Part shown: positions 36,032 to 44,118 of the stretch, in pieces
Position numbering within the stretch: position 1 is the first letter of the stretch
How the letters are laid out: each line of letters begins with the position of its first letter
Assembly (NCBI GenBank): GCA_046541575.1
Contig: JBKHDA010000004.1
Span: 1 to 64,000, forward strand
DNA from: Halanaerobium sp046541575
GTDB lineage: Bacteria > Bacillota > Halanaerobiia > Halanaerobiales > Halanaerobiaceae
Length of the DNA stretch: 64,000 bases
Direction of reading: 5' to 3'
The notes under the pieces: model-generated
Told to the model about the DNA's origin: nothing
The model's database searches: none
Seen by the model: the letters and a program-made list of their open reading frames with translations, nothing else
Program-made: the position numbers and the translations under genes

Positions 36032-36032
36032 A

Positions 36033-36320
36033 TTAAGACTGCAGATCTTCTAATTTATAAAAGAAAGATAAAATTTCTGCAATTACTGTATATAATTCTT
36101 CCGGTATTTCATCACCAATATTTAATTCAGCCAGAACCTGAACAACATCCTTATCTTCTTTGATGGGGATGTTTTCTTTTCTGGCTTTTTTTATTATCTG
36201 CTCAGCAATGCTTCCCTTTCCACTTGCAATAATCTTTGGGGCTTTATCAGAATTCTGATCATATTTTAGAGCTACTGTTTTTTTAGTCTCTGGATTGTCT
36301 GTATTTTGATTTACTGCCAC
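36033..36320 (-). CDS. FlhB C-terminal-domain-like protein (FlhX/YlqH type)
   Basis: The 95-residue protein matches the cytoplasmic domain of the flagellar export switch FlhB: V-A-L-K-Y-D near the start, A-P-K-I-I-A-S-G-K-G in place of the usual N-P-T-H autocleavage site, then I-P-I-K-E-D-K-D-V-V-Q-V-L. The N-P-T-H cleavage motif is absent. Stand-alone copies (FlhX, YlqH) occur in many flagellated bacteria; in some they can stand in for the FlhB domain. GTG start with GAGGT upstream. Its end nearly touches the convergent reductase gene. Confidence 0.85.
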   Translation of the reverse strand: MAVNQNTDNPETKKTVALKYDQNSDKAPKIIASGKGSIAEQIIKKARKENIPIKEDKDVVQVLAELNIGDEIPEELYTVIAEILSFFYKLEDLQS

Positions 36321-36357
36321 TTTGATTACCTCACTTTCGCTAAAATGAAATCAGTTA

Positions 36358-37983
36358 TTATATTTTGATATCAATATGCCGATACTGTCCTTTTTCATCT
36401 CTATCATTTAACTCATTTAAAATTATTTTATTAAAAAACTGATTTTTTTCCTCTTCTAAATTATCAAAGTTTTTAATTCGGACACTATTAATCTCAAAAC
36501 CTTCACCCTTTAATGAAGACTGGAGTCTGGAAAAATTATTCTCAATTAAATTTGCTGTTCTGGCACTTTTCGTAAAAAAGGTAGTGTTAATATTTTTTTG
36601 ATTAACATTAACCTTTGTCTGGATGGGTCCAATCTTATCAAATTCTAAAATAAAGGAGATATTATAGCCCTTTTTCTTTTCTTGATTCTGAGAACCCCCA
36701 CCTTCTTCTTTTTCTACTTTTAACAGCAGAGAAGAGAGCTTGTTATCCTGCAGCTGTACAGGTATTTCTAAAGCCAGCATTAAAGGAGTATTCTGATTTT
36801 GCTGCTGGAGATTAACTAATTTTTGACCTAAGAGGTTATCTGCAATTTTTTCTTCATTCTCTCCACCGCTTTTATTAAAAAGAGATAAAATTTGATCGGA
36901 AATCTTACTTTGAGCAGCCAGTGATTCTGCTATTTGGCCGGCAGAGTGGTCCAAATTAACTGCAGCTTCATTTTGACTGATTAGTGAGTTTTCTGTATTA
37001 GTCAGATTGGCCAAAATCTGACTTTTATCACTTAAATTTTCAGAAAAGTGGCTGATATTTTGTTCAAAGTGCGCTGCTGTTTCTTTGATTAAACTCTCAG
37101 TTAAAGGCAGCTGATTATTTTCTAAAAAGGCAAAAGCCTTTAAAAGAGCTGTTTTTTCAGCAGTTCCTTCAGGATTATTATTAGCCAGAAAATTATTGAG
37201 CACTTCAGCTGTTTTTTGATCAAAATTCTGACTGAGGCTGCTTAAGTTATTTAAAATAATATTTTTGATTTCCTGGTCCAGATGAGTAAAATTATTTAAA
37301 ATCTGAGAATTGAGACTGCTGTTTTCTGACTGAATTATTTCCTGCTGAGGAGCCTGTTCAGCTGCTGCAGCACTGTTTGGGAGATTATTAATGTTTTCTG
37401 GATTTATATTTTCAGTATTCAGATTTTCTGCAGAAGCAGCAGCTTCCTGATTGGCTGTACTCTGGGTCTGCTGATTGAAGTTATCAATATTAACTAAAGA
37501 ATTTTTAAGTTCACCCAGATCCAGCTGGCTGAGTAGATTATTTAATTGTTCCTGAGATAAAGAATTATCTGAAGTCATAAACTGCTCCAGGGAAGAACTT
37601 AAATTCTCATTATTATTAAAAATTGAACGCAGTGCATCAACAAGTTTTTCCGAAAATGGCAGTCCATTGCTTTCTAAAAAGGCAAAGGCTTTAATTACAG
37701 CCATTTTATCTTCAGCATTTAAAGCAGGTTTACTGTCCAGATACTGCAGCAGATTTGCCACAGTTTTTTCGTTTAAAGGCATTTCCATTTTGGCCCAGCT
37801 GTCTAAAAGCATTTTCTGGGTATCATCTTCTAATGAGGCTAAAAGCCGAAATATTTCCGGTAAAAGCTCAGCACTCTCACTTTTAGCCTGACTTTCATCA
37901 GTACTAATATTTTCTGTGTTTAAAGCCTGCCTCAGCATTCCTATATCCAATTTTCTAATTGGTGCTAATCCATTTAAATCCAT
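36358..37983 (-). CDS. FliK-like flagellar hook-length-control domain protein (YlqG type)
   Basis: The long N-terminal part (about 420 of 541 residues) is low-complexity, rich in N, Q, S, E and L, with repeated L-L-K-A-F-A-F-L-E-N/S-N type segments. The C-terminal 110 residues form a Flg_hook-like domain (L-E-I-P-V-Q-L, then a region ending in V-R-I-K-N). It pairs with the FlhB-like gene 37 nt downstream, and such a pair (YlqG/YlqH) is known outside the main flagellar operon. The start at 37983 (ATG) has GGGGAG 8 nt upstream; an in-frame GTG at 37992 is too close to that site. Hook-length control itself is not certain. Confidence 0.7.
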   Translation of the reverse strand: MDLNGLAPIRKLDIGMLRQALNTENISTDESQAKSESAELLPEIFRLLASLEDDTQKMLLDSWAKMEMPLNEKTVANLLQYLDSKPALNAEDKMAVIKAFAFLESNGLPFSEKLVDALRSIFNNNENLSSSLEQFMTSDNSLSQEQLNNLLSQLDLGELKNSLVNIDNFNQQTQSTANQEAAASAENLNTENINPENINNLPNSAAAAEQAPQQEIIQSENSSLNSQILNNFTHLDQEIKNIILNNLSSLSQNFDQKTAEVLNNFLANNNPEGTAEKTALLKAFAFLENNQLPLTESLIKETAAHFEQNISHFSENLSDKSQILANLTNTENSLISQNEAAVNLDHSAGQIAESLAAQSKISDQILSLFNKSGGENEEKIADNLLGQKLVNLQQQNQNTPLMLALEIPVQLQDNKLSSLLLKVEKEEGGGSQNQEKKKGYNISFILEFDKIGPIQTKVNVNQKNINTTFFTKSARTANLIENNFSRLQSSLKGEGFEINSVRIKNFDNLEEEKNQFFNKIILNELNDRDEKGQYRHIDIKI

Positions 37984-38149
37984 AAATGCCACTCCCCGAA
38001 AAACAAAATCTGTTACTTACTCTCTCAATTCTATAAAATTGATTGAAATCCTTTAAAATCTCATATATTATTATATCAGAGAATATAAAAATTTGCAGAA
38101 TTTAAAGATAATAATTTAAATAAATAAAAAAGAATGAAGGAGGATAATT

Positions 38150-38446
38150 ATGTCAGATGAATGTGGAAGCTGTGGCTGTGGAAATCATGATAACTGCAGC
38201 AGCAGTCGTTTAAATGAGGATGAATTAGAAAAAATTTTAGAAGAAAAAAATAAAAATAGCAGGAAATATACTGTTGAATATAGAATAAAACTGGAAGAGA
38301 TGGAATGTCAGGCTCAGGAAATTATTGACAGAGTTAAAGGTTATGTGGGTATTGTTGATCGGGTTGAATTTACAGAAGATGAGCTTATTATTTCTTATGA
38401 TGACCGACTAATTACTCCGGCTGAAATATCTGATTTAGTTCAATAA
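38150..38446 (+). CDS. Small protein with N-terminal cysteine cluster
   Basis: I do not recognise a family. The 98-residue product starts with a metal-binding-like segment (four cysteines and one histidine in C-G-S-C-G-C-G-N-H-D-N-C), then an acidic helix, and a C-terminal alpha/beta part of about 55 residues (V-E-Y-R-I-K-L-E-E-M-E-C-Q-A) that ends in I-S-D-L-V-Q. The C-terminal half is reminiscent of a ferredoxin-like or HMA fold. AAGGAGG precedes the ATG. It is 19 nt upstream of the AIM24 gene, so probably in one unit with it. Confidence 0.65.
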   Translation: MSDECGSCGCGNHDNCSSSRLNEDELEKILEEKNKNSRKYTVEYRIKLEEMECQAQEIIDRVKGYVGIVDRVEFTEDELIISYDDRLITPAEISDLVQ

Positions 38447-38465
38447 GAGAAAAGAGGGGATTTAA

Positions 38466-39263
38466 ATGTTAAGCCACGAAATTGATTATGAAATCATTGG
38501 TGAGGATATGCAGGTAGTGGAGGTAGAGTTAGACCCTGAAGAAACTGTAATTGCAGAGGCTGGAGCCATGAATTGGATGGACAGCGGGATATCCTTTGAG
38601 GCTAAAATGGGAGACGGGACTGAAGTAGATAAATCTATTGTGGGCAAAATATTTGGAGCCGGCAAAAGAGCAATTACTGGTGAGTCAATTTTTATTACTC
38701 ATTTTACAAATAATGATTATGGAAAAAAGAAAATTGCTTTTGCTGCTCCTTACCCGGGGAAAATAATTGATTTAGATCTCTCACAGCTGCCGCATAATCA
38801 ATTTACATGTCAAAAAGATGCTTTTTTATGTGCTGCCCTTGGTACAAAGATAGATATTACTTTTAGTAAGCGTTTTGGCAGTGGATTATTTGGTGGTGAA
38901 GGTTTTATTCTCCAAAAATTGAGCGGTGATGGTAAAGCTTTCGTTCATGCTGGGGGAACAGTAGTTAAAAAAGAGTTAAATAATCAGAAATTAAAAGTTG
39001 ATACAGGCTGTCTGGTTGGATTTACAGAAGGAATTGACTACAGTATTGAAAGAGCTGGCAATCTTAAATCAATGGTTTTTGGTGGAGAAGGTCTATTTTT
39101 AGCTACTCTTAAAGGTACAGGCACAGTTTATCTGCAGAGTCTTCCTTTCTCCAGACTTGCTGATAGAATTATAAAAAATGCTCCCAGAATATCGGGCAAA
39201 CAAAAAGGAGAAGGATCTGTACTGGGTCAGCTCGGAAATATACTGGATGGAGATAATTTTTAA
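38466..39263 (+). CDS. AIM24/TIGR00266 family protein
   Basis: A 265-residue TIGR00266/AIM24 protein: glycine-rich beta strands, W-M-D-S-G-I near residue 38, G-G-E-G-F-I-L-Q-K-L and V-F-G-G-E-G-L-F-L-A repeats typical of this tryptophan-RNA-binding-attenuator-like fold. Its function in bacteria is unknown. No signal peptide. It follows the small cysteine protein by 19 nt. Confidence 0.88.
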   Translation: MLSHEIDYEIIGEDMQVVEVELDPEETVIAEAGAMNWMDSGISFEAKMGDGTEVDKSIVGKIFGAGKRAITGESIFITHFTNNDYGKKKIAFAAPYPGKIIDLDLSQLPHNQFTCQKDAFLCAALGTKIDITFSKRFGSGLFGGEGFILQKLSGDGKAFVHAGGTVVKKELNNQKLKVDTGCLVGFTEGIDYSIERAGNLKSMVFGGEGLFLATLKGTGTVYLQSLPFSRLADRIIKNAPRISGKQKGEGSVLGQLGNILDGDNF

Positions 39264-39369
39264 TCAAATTGTAATCTTCTTAACTTGCAATACCTCCCTA
39301 TATATTGGATAATGTTTATTAATACTATAAAAATTAATTTAATTAAATATAGATAAGGGAGGTAATACA

Positions 39370-40047
39370 ATGTTGACTTTAAACGAAATTAAATCTAATC
39401 CTGATTTTCAGCATATGATTAAAGAAGCAAATCATTATCTTTCAGAAAAAGGATATACAGAACATGGATTTAGACATGTTAATTATGTATCTGAAACTAC
39501 TGAGAGAATTCTGAAAGATTTAGGATTTGATAAAAAAACAGTTGAACTTGGTGCAATTACCGGTTATTTACATGATATTGGTAATATGTTTAACCGCAAA
39601 CATCACGGAATATCAGGAGCAAATATAGTTTATACAGAACTCAGAAGGATGGGTGTTCCTTTAGAAGATATTACAAAGATTACAACTGCTATTGCCAATC
39701 ATGATGTTGATATTGGTCAGGCAGTCAGTCCAATCACTGCTGCTTTAATTTTGGCTGATAAAAGTGATGCCCATAGAACTAGAGTTAACAAAAAAAATTC
39801 GACATTTATTCATGATCGGGTTAATCTGGCAATTATGGATTCAGAAATTTCTATAGATGCAGAAGAAAAAACTATTACTTTAAGTATAGATTATGATTCT
39901 TCTATCAGTCAGGTTATGGATTATTTTGAAATTTATTTATACAGAATGGAAATGTGTAAGGAAGCAGCTAAATATTTGGGCTGCAGATTTAGACTTTTAA
40001 TTAATGATCTTGAACTATTGGGACATGTTAATTATCAGGAAGATTAG
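39370..40047 (+). CDS. HD-domain phosphohydrolase
   Basis: A 225-residue HD-domain protein: G-F-R-H-V-N-Y-V near residue 33, Y-L-H-D-I-G-N at about 67, A-N-H-D-V-D at about 115 and D-K-S-D-A-H at about 140 are the metal-ligand stations. Substrate unknown; nucleotide or second-messenger phosphates are typical for the superfamily. No partner domain. AAGGGAGG lies before the ATG. Confidence 0.85.
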   Translation: MLTLNEIKSNPDFQHMIKEANHYLSEKGYTEHGFRHVNYVSETTERILKDLGFDKKTVELGAITGYLHDIGNMFNRKHHGISGANIVYTELRRMGVPLEDITKITTAIANHDVDIGQAVSPITAALILADKSDAHRTRVNKKNSTFIHDRVNLAIMDSEISIDAEEKTITLSIDYDSSISQVMDYFEIYLYRMEMCKEAAKYLGCRFRLLINDLELLGHVNYQED

Positions 40048-40084
40048 AAAAATAAATTTAGTAATTTAATTAAGGAAGGTAATT

Positions 40085-40594
40085 ATGTTTTTTAAATTGT
40101 TAATGATATTTATTTTAATACCGCTGATTGAACTTTATTTTTTACTGGAGATAAGTCAGTTTATCGGTGTCTTTACAACAGTCATGATTATTGTCTTTAC
40201 TGGTGCTGCCGGGGTTAGCATTGCTAAGCGGCAGGGGTATCAGGTAGTTAATAATATTCGCTCTACTCTTAATGCCGGGAAGATGCCAACTGATGATTTA
40301 ATCAGTGCTTTACTGATCTTAATTGGGGGAGTAACTCTATTAACTCCAGGCTTTTTAACTGATATTACAGGTTTTTTATTAATTTTACCGGGTTCAAGAG
40401 ATTTAATTGCTGCTTTAGTAAAAAAATATTTCCTTAAATATGTTAAGGAAAATAAGGTTGAAGTTCATTACGGCAGTCAATTTAATCAGCAGAGAAATAG
40501 TCAGCAGTCTCAGGATAAATATGCTGATTATGAGGACGATTTTATTGATGTAGAGGCGGAAAAGGTAGAAGAAGATGAAGAAAAAATAAAATAA
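40085..40594 (+). CDS. fxsA: FxsA-family membrane protein
   Basis: A 169-residue FxsA protein: I-P-L-I-E-L-Y at the N-terminus and three or four hydrophobic segments (about 5-48 and 70-105) with T-P-G-F-L-T-D-I-T-G. The cytoplasmic tail is polar and ends in an acidic run. FxsA in E. coli relieves phage T7 exclusion; its normal role is unknown. AAGGAAGG before the ATG. Confidence 0.9.
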   Translation: MFFKLLMIFILIPLIELYFLLEISQFIGVFTTVMIIVFTGAAGVSIAKRQGYQVVNNIRSTLNAGKMPTDDLISALLILIGGVTLLTPGFLTDITGFLLILPGSRDLIAALVKKYFLKYVKENKVEVHYGSQFNQQRNSQQSQDKYADYEDDFIDVEAEKVEEDEEKIK

Positions 40595-40603
40595 ATATGC
40601 AAA

Positions 40604-40638
40604 AAAAGAGGAGCCAGTTTAAGCTGAGCTCCTCTTTT
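40604..40638. terminator. Bidirectional terminator between fxsA and the convergent gene
   Basis: AAAAGAGGAGC (40604-40614) pairs perfectly with 40628-40638. The A run on the left and the T run on the right let it serve both strands. Confidence 0.85.
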
Positions 40639-40660
40639 AAAGTTCATTATTAAACTTTAG

Positions 40661-41281
40661 TTATGCATTTTGATAGAGCAGACGATGTCTTAGATTAAAG
40701 ACATGGGCAAATGAGTAGTTTTCTTCTAGCTGCATTTCATAAATCAGCTTATTTGTCATTAAAACACAGACCCTAAAAGCTGAAGCAATATCATCTTCAA
40801 AACTATATTCTCTATCTAAGAATTCTTCGTGTTCTTTTTCAATAAATGTCTGGAGATCATTTCGGTAAACAAACTTTTCTTCCAGCTCTTTTTTGAAAAA
40901 GTCTGGATGCATATTTTGTGCATGTTGATTTAATTTCCATTCATGAAAAATATGCACTGTTTTTTCCCACAGTGTTCCCGGATCAAGTTCAGGATCATTG
41001 TGCGCCCGGCAGAAGTAATCTGCAAGATAATGGAATAATTCTCCAAGCTTAACAGCAAAGCTATATGGTTTTTGATCAGGGTCTATTTCCTTTAAATCGT
41101 CAAATTGCTGATAAAAGTTCTCCATAGTCTCATCTTTAAAGTGACTTATATCTCCTTCAATAAAATCAGGTTTCATACTTCCCCAGGCCAGTGCCATTTT
41201 GGAAAGCCAAATATCATTTTTAGCAAAATGATCATGAATTTTATAAGCCAGCATCTTATGTGTTCTAGTATCCAGTGTCAA
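40661..41281 (-). CDS. Zinc-dependent phospholipase C-like protein
   Basis: A 206-residue PF00882-type protein: T-H-K-M-L-A near the start, W-G-S-M-K-P-D at about 33, S-H-F-K-D-E-T-M, G-E-L-F-H-Y-L-A-D-Y-F-C-R-A-H at about 77-91, and F-H-E-W. These histidines and aspartates match the zinc sites of the family. No signal peptide is visible, so it may work in the cell or be non-classically placed. TTG start with GGGAGG just upstream on the minus strand. Confidence 0.78.
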   Translation of the reverse strand: MTLDTRTHKMLAYKIHDHFAKNDIWLSKMALAWGSMKPDFIEGDISHFKDETMENFYQQFDDLKEIDPDQKPYSFAVKLGELFHYLADYFCRAHNDPELDPGTLWEKTVHIFHEWKLNQHAQNMHPDFFKKELEEKFVYRNDLQTFIEKEHEEFLDREYSFEDDIASAFRVCVLMTNKLIYEMQLEENYSFAHVFNLRHRLLYQNA

Positions 41282-41530
41282 TACCTCCCGATAATTTATG
41301 TCAATAATTTATTTTCATTATTAATATTTTATCACACTAAGCTGCTCATAGCAAATGGTATTAAATGTAATTTGTTCTGGTGAATTTCTATAATTTTAAA
41401 CTTAAGTTGAATAAAGGTGTTCACTTTGATAGTATTTATTTTGAGAAATAAATAATTTTGATATAATTTTTTTCTAATAAATTATTAAGAATAACTAATA
41501 AAATTTAACTTTTAGAAGGAGAGATTTTTA

Positions 41531-42199
41531 ATGAAAGCAAAAAAACTAACTGGAGAAAAAGCAGCAGAATATATTGAAGGTGGGATGATAATTGGATTGG
41601 GAACCGGTTCAACTGCCTATTATGCTATCAAAAAGGTAGGAGAGATGGTCAGAAAAGGCCTAAAGGTAAAAGCTGTTCCAACTTCCAACGAAACTGCTGA
41701 GCTGGCTGCTGAAGAAGGAATAGAGCTAATTGAGTTGGCTGATGTGGAAGCACTTGATTTAACAATTGATGGTGCAGATGAGGTGGATTCCAAATTTAAT
41801 TTAATTAAAGGTGGAGGTGGAGCTCTCTTAAGAGAGAAGATTGTTGCTTCAGCCACTGATAAATTAATTATAGTAGTTGATGAATCAAAGCTGGTTGATG
41901 ATTTGGGTGAGTTCCCATTACCTGTAGAAATCACACCTTTTAGCTGGCAGTATACTAAGCGAATGGTTGAAAAATTCAGCTGCAGCTCTGAAATAAGAAA
42001 AAAAGATGGAGAGATTTATGTAACTGATAATGGGAATTATATTTTAGATTGTGATTTTGGAAAAATTGAAGATCCCTTAAAAATTACTGTGGAATTAAAC
42101 AAACTGCCGGGAGTGGTAGAGAACGGAATTTTTGCAGAAATGGCCGAAATAGTTGTTGTAGGCTATAATGACGGCCGTGTTGAAGTATTAGAAAAGTAA
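41531..42199 (+). CDS. rpiA: Ribose-5-phosphate isomerase A
   Basis: A 222-residue RpiA: G-L-G-T-G-S-T-A-Y at about 22 (phosphate loop), T-I-D-G-A-D-E-V-D at about 79 and K-G-G-G-G-A-L-L-R-E-K at about 93 with the catalytic residues. It converts ribose 5-phosphate to ribulose 5-phosphate in the pentose phosphate pathway. A TATAAT at 41462-41467 is a probable -10. A good terminator follows. Confidence 0.95.
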   Translation: MKAKKLTGEKAAEYIEGGMIIGLGTGSTAYYAIKKVGEMVRKGLKVKAVPTSNETAELAAEEGIELIELADVEALDLTIDGADEVDSKFNLIKGGGGALLREKIVASATDKLIIVVDESKLVDDLGEFPLPVEITPFSWQYTKRMVEKFSCSSEIRKKDGEIYVTDNGNYILDCDFGKIEDPLKITVELNKLPGVVENGIFAEMAEIVVVGYNDGRVEVLEK

Positions 42200-42221
42200 A
42201 TATTTTAAATTAAGATATTAT

Positions 42222-42253
42222 AAGGAGCCTCAGTTTTAAGGAGGCTCCTTTTT
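42222..42253 (+). terminator. Terminator of rpiA
   Basis: A perfect 10-bp stem (42222-42231 with 42241-42250) with a 9-nt loop, then more T. Confidence 0.88.
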
Positions 42254-42274
42254 AAATATTTATAATTTTTTTAA

Positions 42275-42481
42275 TTAAATTCTTTCTGATATTTCTGCTA
42301 AATCTTTCGCTTTCAGCATCTTTTTCATTAAAATACTGCTTATAATTACCAGCGGTATCGAGATTACCCAGCGGATTGCAGTAAAAGTAATACCCACATA
42401 GCTTGCTTCAAAAAGAGTCATTGGAATTCTGCAGACTGCAGCAGTCCCAATATAACTGAAGATTATGCGGGGACTCGCTCC
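42275..42481 (-). pseudogene. 3' remnant of an ArsP/DUF318-like permease
   Basis: On the minus strand, an open stretch of 68 codons directly follows the glutaredoxin stop and reads in the same frame. It encodes G-A-S-P-R-I-I-F-S-Y-I-G, then R-I-P-M-T-L-F-E-A-S and I-P-L-V-I-I-S-S-I-L, ending in a charged tail and TAA. This is the kind of C-terminus seen in half-size DUF318/ArsP permeases, which often sit beside thioredoxin-like genes. There is no start codon with a ribosome site and the first part of the gene is missing. Confidence 0.6.
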
Positions 42482-42487
42482 TTAATT

Positions 42488-42730
42488 TTAAACAAGATTA
42501 CTCTTCAGCCAGTTAATAATATCATCAGATTCATATAAAGGCTCACCATCAATAAACAAACAGGGAACCTGTCTTTTACCCCCAACTTCAATTAATTCTG
42601 CTTCGGCTTTTTGGTCCTGATTAATATTTTTTAATTCAACTTCTTCTAAATCATGTTTGTCAATAAATTTTGTTACTTTTATGCAGTAAGGGCAGGTAGG
42701 GTAGTAATATAAAATAAGGTCATACATCAT
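42488..42730 (-). CDS. Glutaredoxin-like thiol protein
   Basis: An 80-residue glutaredoxin: C-P-Y-C active site at about 12-15 after three tyrosines, V-P-C-L-F-I-D-G with the cis-proline, and Y-E-S-D-D-I-I-N-W-L at the end. It reduces disulfides. AAAGGA lies 6 nt before ATG 42730; another ATG at 42736 is too close to it. A permease remnant follows on the same strand. Confidence 0.88.
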   Translation of the reverse strand: MMYDLILYYYPTCPYCIKVTKFIDKHDLEEVELKNINQDQKAEAELIEVGGKRQVPCLFIDGEPLYESDDIINWLKSNLV

Positions 42731-42903
42731 TATCATCCTTTCAAATTGTGATTAGTTTCCTTAAAATATTATTTCTACTTAAACATCAAAAGTCCTTTAT
42801 CTAATTTTTATTGGAAAAAATTACATATTTAAGTTAAAATATGTTATAATTAATAATAAATTAGATAATTAATTTTTAGAGCAGCCAAAAGAGGGGAGCA
42901 GGT

Positions 42904-43986
42904 ATGCAGATTAATACTACCGAGTTGAATGATGAATTTGATAATAAAAATCTGGAATTGATTAATTCTTATTTAAAGCTGGTAGAGCTTGGTTCAAATA
43001 TTGAAAGTATAATTGAGATAATTGAAAAAATAGACAGCCTGGAAAATGAAAGTGATTTTTTGAATTTAATATTAGACAAAGCATTCTATTTAATTCCAGA
43101 AGCCGATTATGGCAGAATATTTATTAATAATGGAGATAATGGATATTTTTTAGAAAAAGTTTATCAAAAAAATCATATTTTTATAGATGGACTTAAACCT
43201 GCTGTTAATACAGTCAATAATTATTTGGGAGACATTATTTTTAAGAGAAAATATAGAAACAAAAGTATTTCAATTGAGTTAAAAATTAATAATCAATATT
43301 TAGGAGCTGTCATTTTGTATATTGCTGAAAAAAGCAGGAAAAATTTCAGTTATGATTCTCAAAAAATTGCCTGCTCGCTGGAAAAAGCAGCATCTTCTTA
43401 TTTAAAAATTAACCGCTATCATCAATTACAGCAAAAATTTAAAGAAGAAATAATTTTAGCTTTAAGCAATCTGCTGGGAATTCACGACAGTTATACCAGA
43501 GGTCATAATCAGAATGTAGCTGATTTAAGTAAGGAGCTTGCAGAATGCCTGGGGTTGGATGATTCAGAAGTCCAAAAATCATACTGGAGCGGTATTCTGC
43601 ATGACATTGGTAAAACTCTTATTCCAGCTGAAATATTAAATAAAAAAACAAAATTAACTGAGGCAGAATTTTCAGTGATAAAAAAGCATCCTAAATGGGG
43701 ATATGAAATTTTAAAAGATTCTGCTGAGCTAAACGAAATAGCAGGATATGTGCTTTATCATCATGAAAATTGGGATGGCAGTGGTTATCCTGAAGGACTT
43801 AGTGGAGATGAAATTCCTCTTATTTCTCAGATTGTTTCCTTAACAGATGCCTGGGATGCAATGAATTCTAATCGTGCTTATAGAAAAGCTTTATCAAAAG
43901 AAAAGGCAGCTGAAGAAATAAAATTAAATAGCGGCAAGCAATTTTCTCCCAAACTTGTAAGAGTGTTTTTAGATAATATTAGATAA
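42904..43986 (+). CDS. HD-GYP protein with GAF-like sensor (probable c-di-GMP phosphodiesterase)
   Basis: The 360-residue soluble protein has an N-terminal GAF-like domain (about 25-165) that resembles the second GAF of the protein at 1547 (shared I-P-E-A-D-Y-G-R/K-I near the start). An HD-GYP domain follows (about 180-358) with H-D-I-G-K and H-H-E-N-W-D-G-S-G-Y-P. The metal ligands are intact, so c-di-GMP hydrolysis is expected. A GAGGGGAGCAGG ribosome site precedes the ATG. It is a single-gene unit. Confidence 0.87.
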   Translation: MQINTTELNDEFDNKNLELINSYLKLVELGSNIESIIEIIEKIDSLENESDFLNLILDKAFYLIPEADYGRIFINNGDNGYFLEKVYQKNHIFIDGLKPAVNTVNNYLGDIIFKRKYRNKSISIELKINNQYLGAVILYIAEKSRKNFSYDSQKIACSLEKAASSYLKINRYHQLQQKFKEEIILALSNLLGIHDSYTRGHNQNVADLSKELAECLGLDDSEVQKSYWSGILHDIGKTLIPAEILNKKTKLTEAEFSVIKKHPKWGYEILKDSAELNEIAGYVLYHHENWDGSGYPEGLSGDEIPLISQIVSLTDAWDAMNSNRAYRKALSKEKAAEEIKLNSGKQFSPKLVRVFLDNIR

Positions 43987-44021
43987 AGTAAATATTTGTT
44001 TCCAATATTGCTATTATAGTC

Positions 44022-44050
44022 TTTCAATAATGGCTGATTTCTGTTATAAT
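44022..44050 (+). promoter_or_regulatory. Candidate promoter of the LysM/M23 gene
   Basis: TTTCAA (44022-44027), a 17-nt spacer and a perfect TATAAT (44045-44050). Confidence 0.5.
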
Positions 44051-44118
44051 AGTAAAGAAGAAAACAATTTATAGATTGTTCGAATAAAAAATTAAAAAGC
44101 CAAAAGGTGGAGACAAAA

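Noticed and set aside
39291..39364. TACCTCCC (39291-39298) complementary to the GGGAGGTA ribosome site (39357-39364) of the HD-domain gene, a possible RNA thermometer
   Set aside because: A promoter-like TTGGAT/TATAAA lies between the two arms, so the left arm may not be in the transcript, and the stem is only 8-9 bp over a 58-nt loop.
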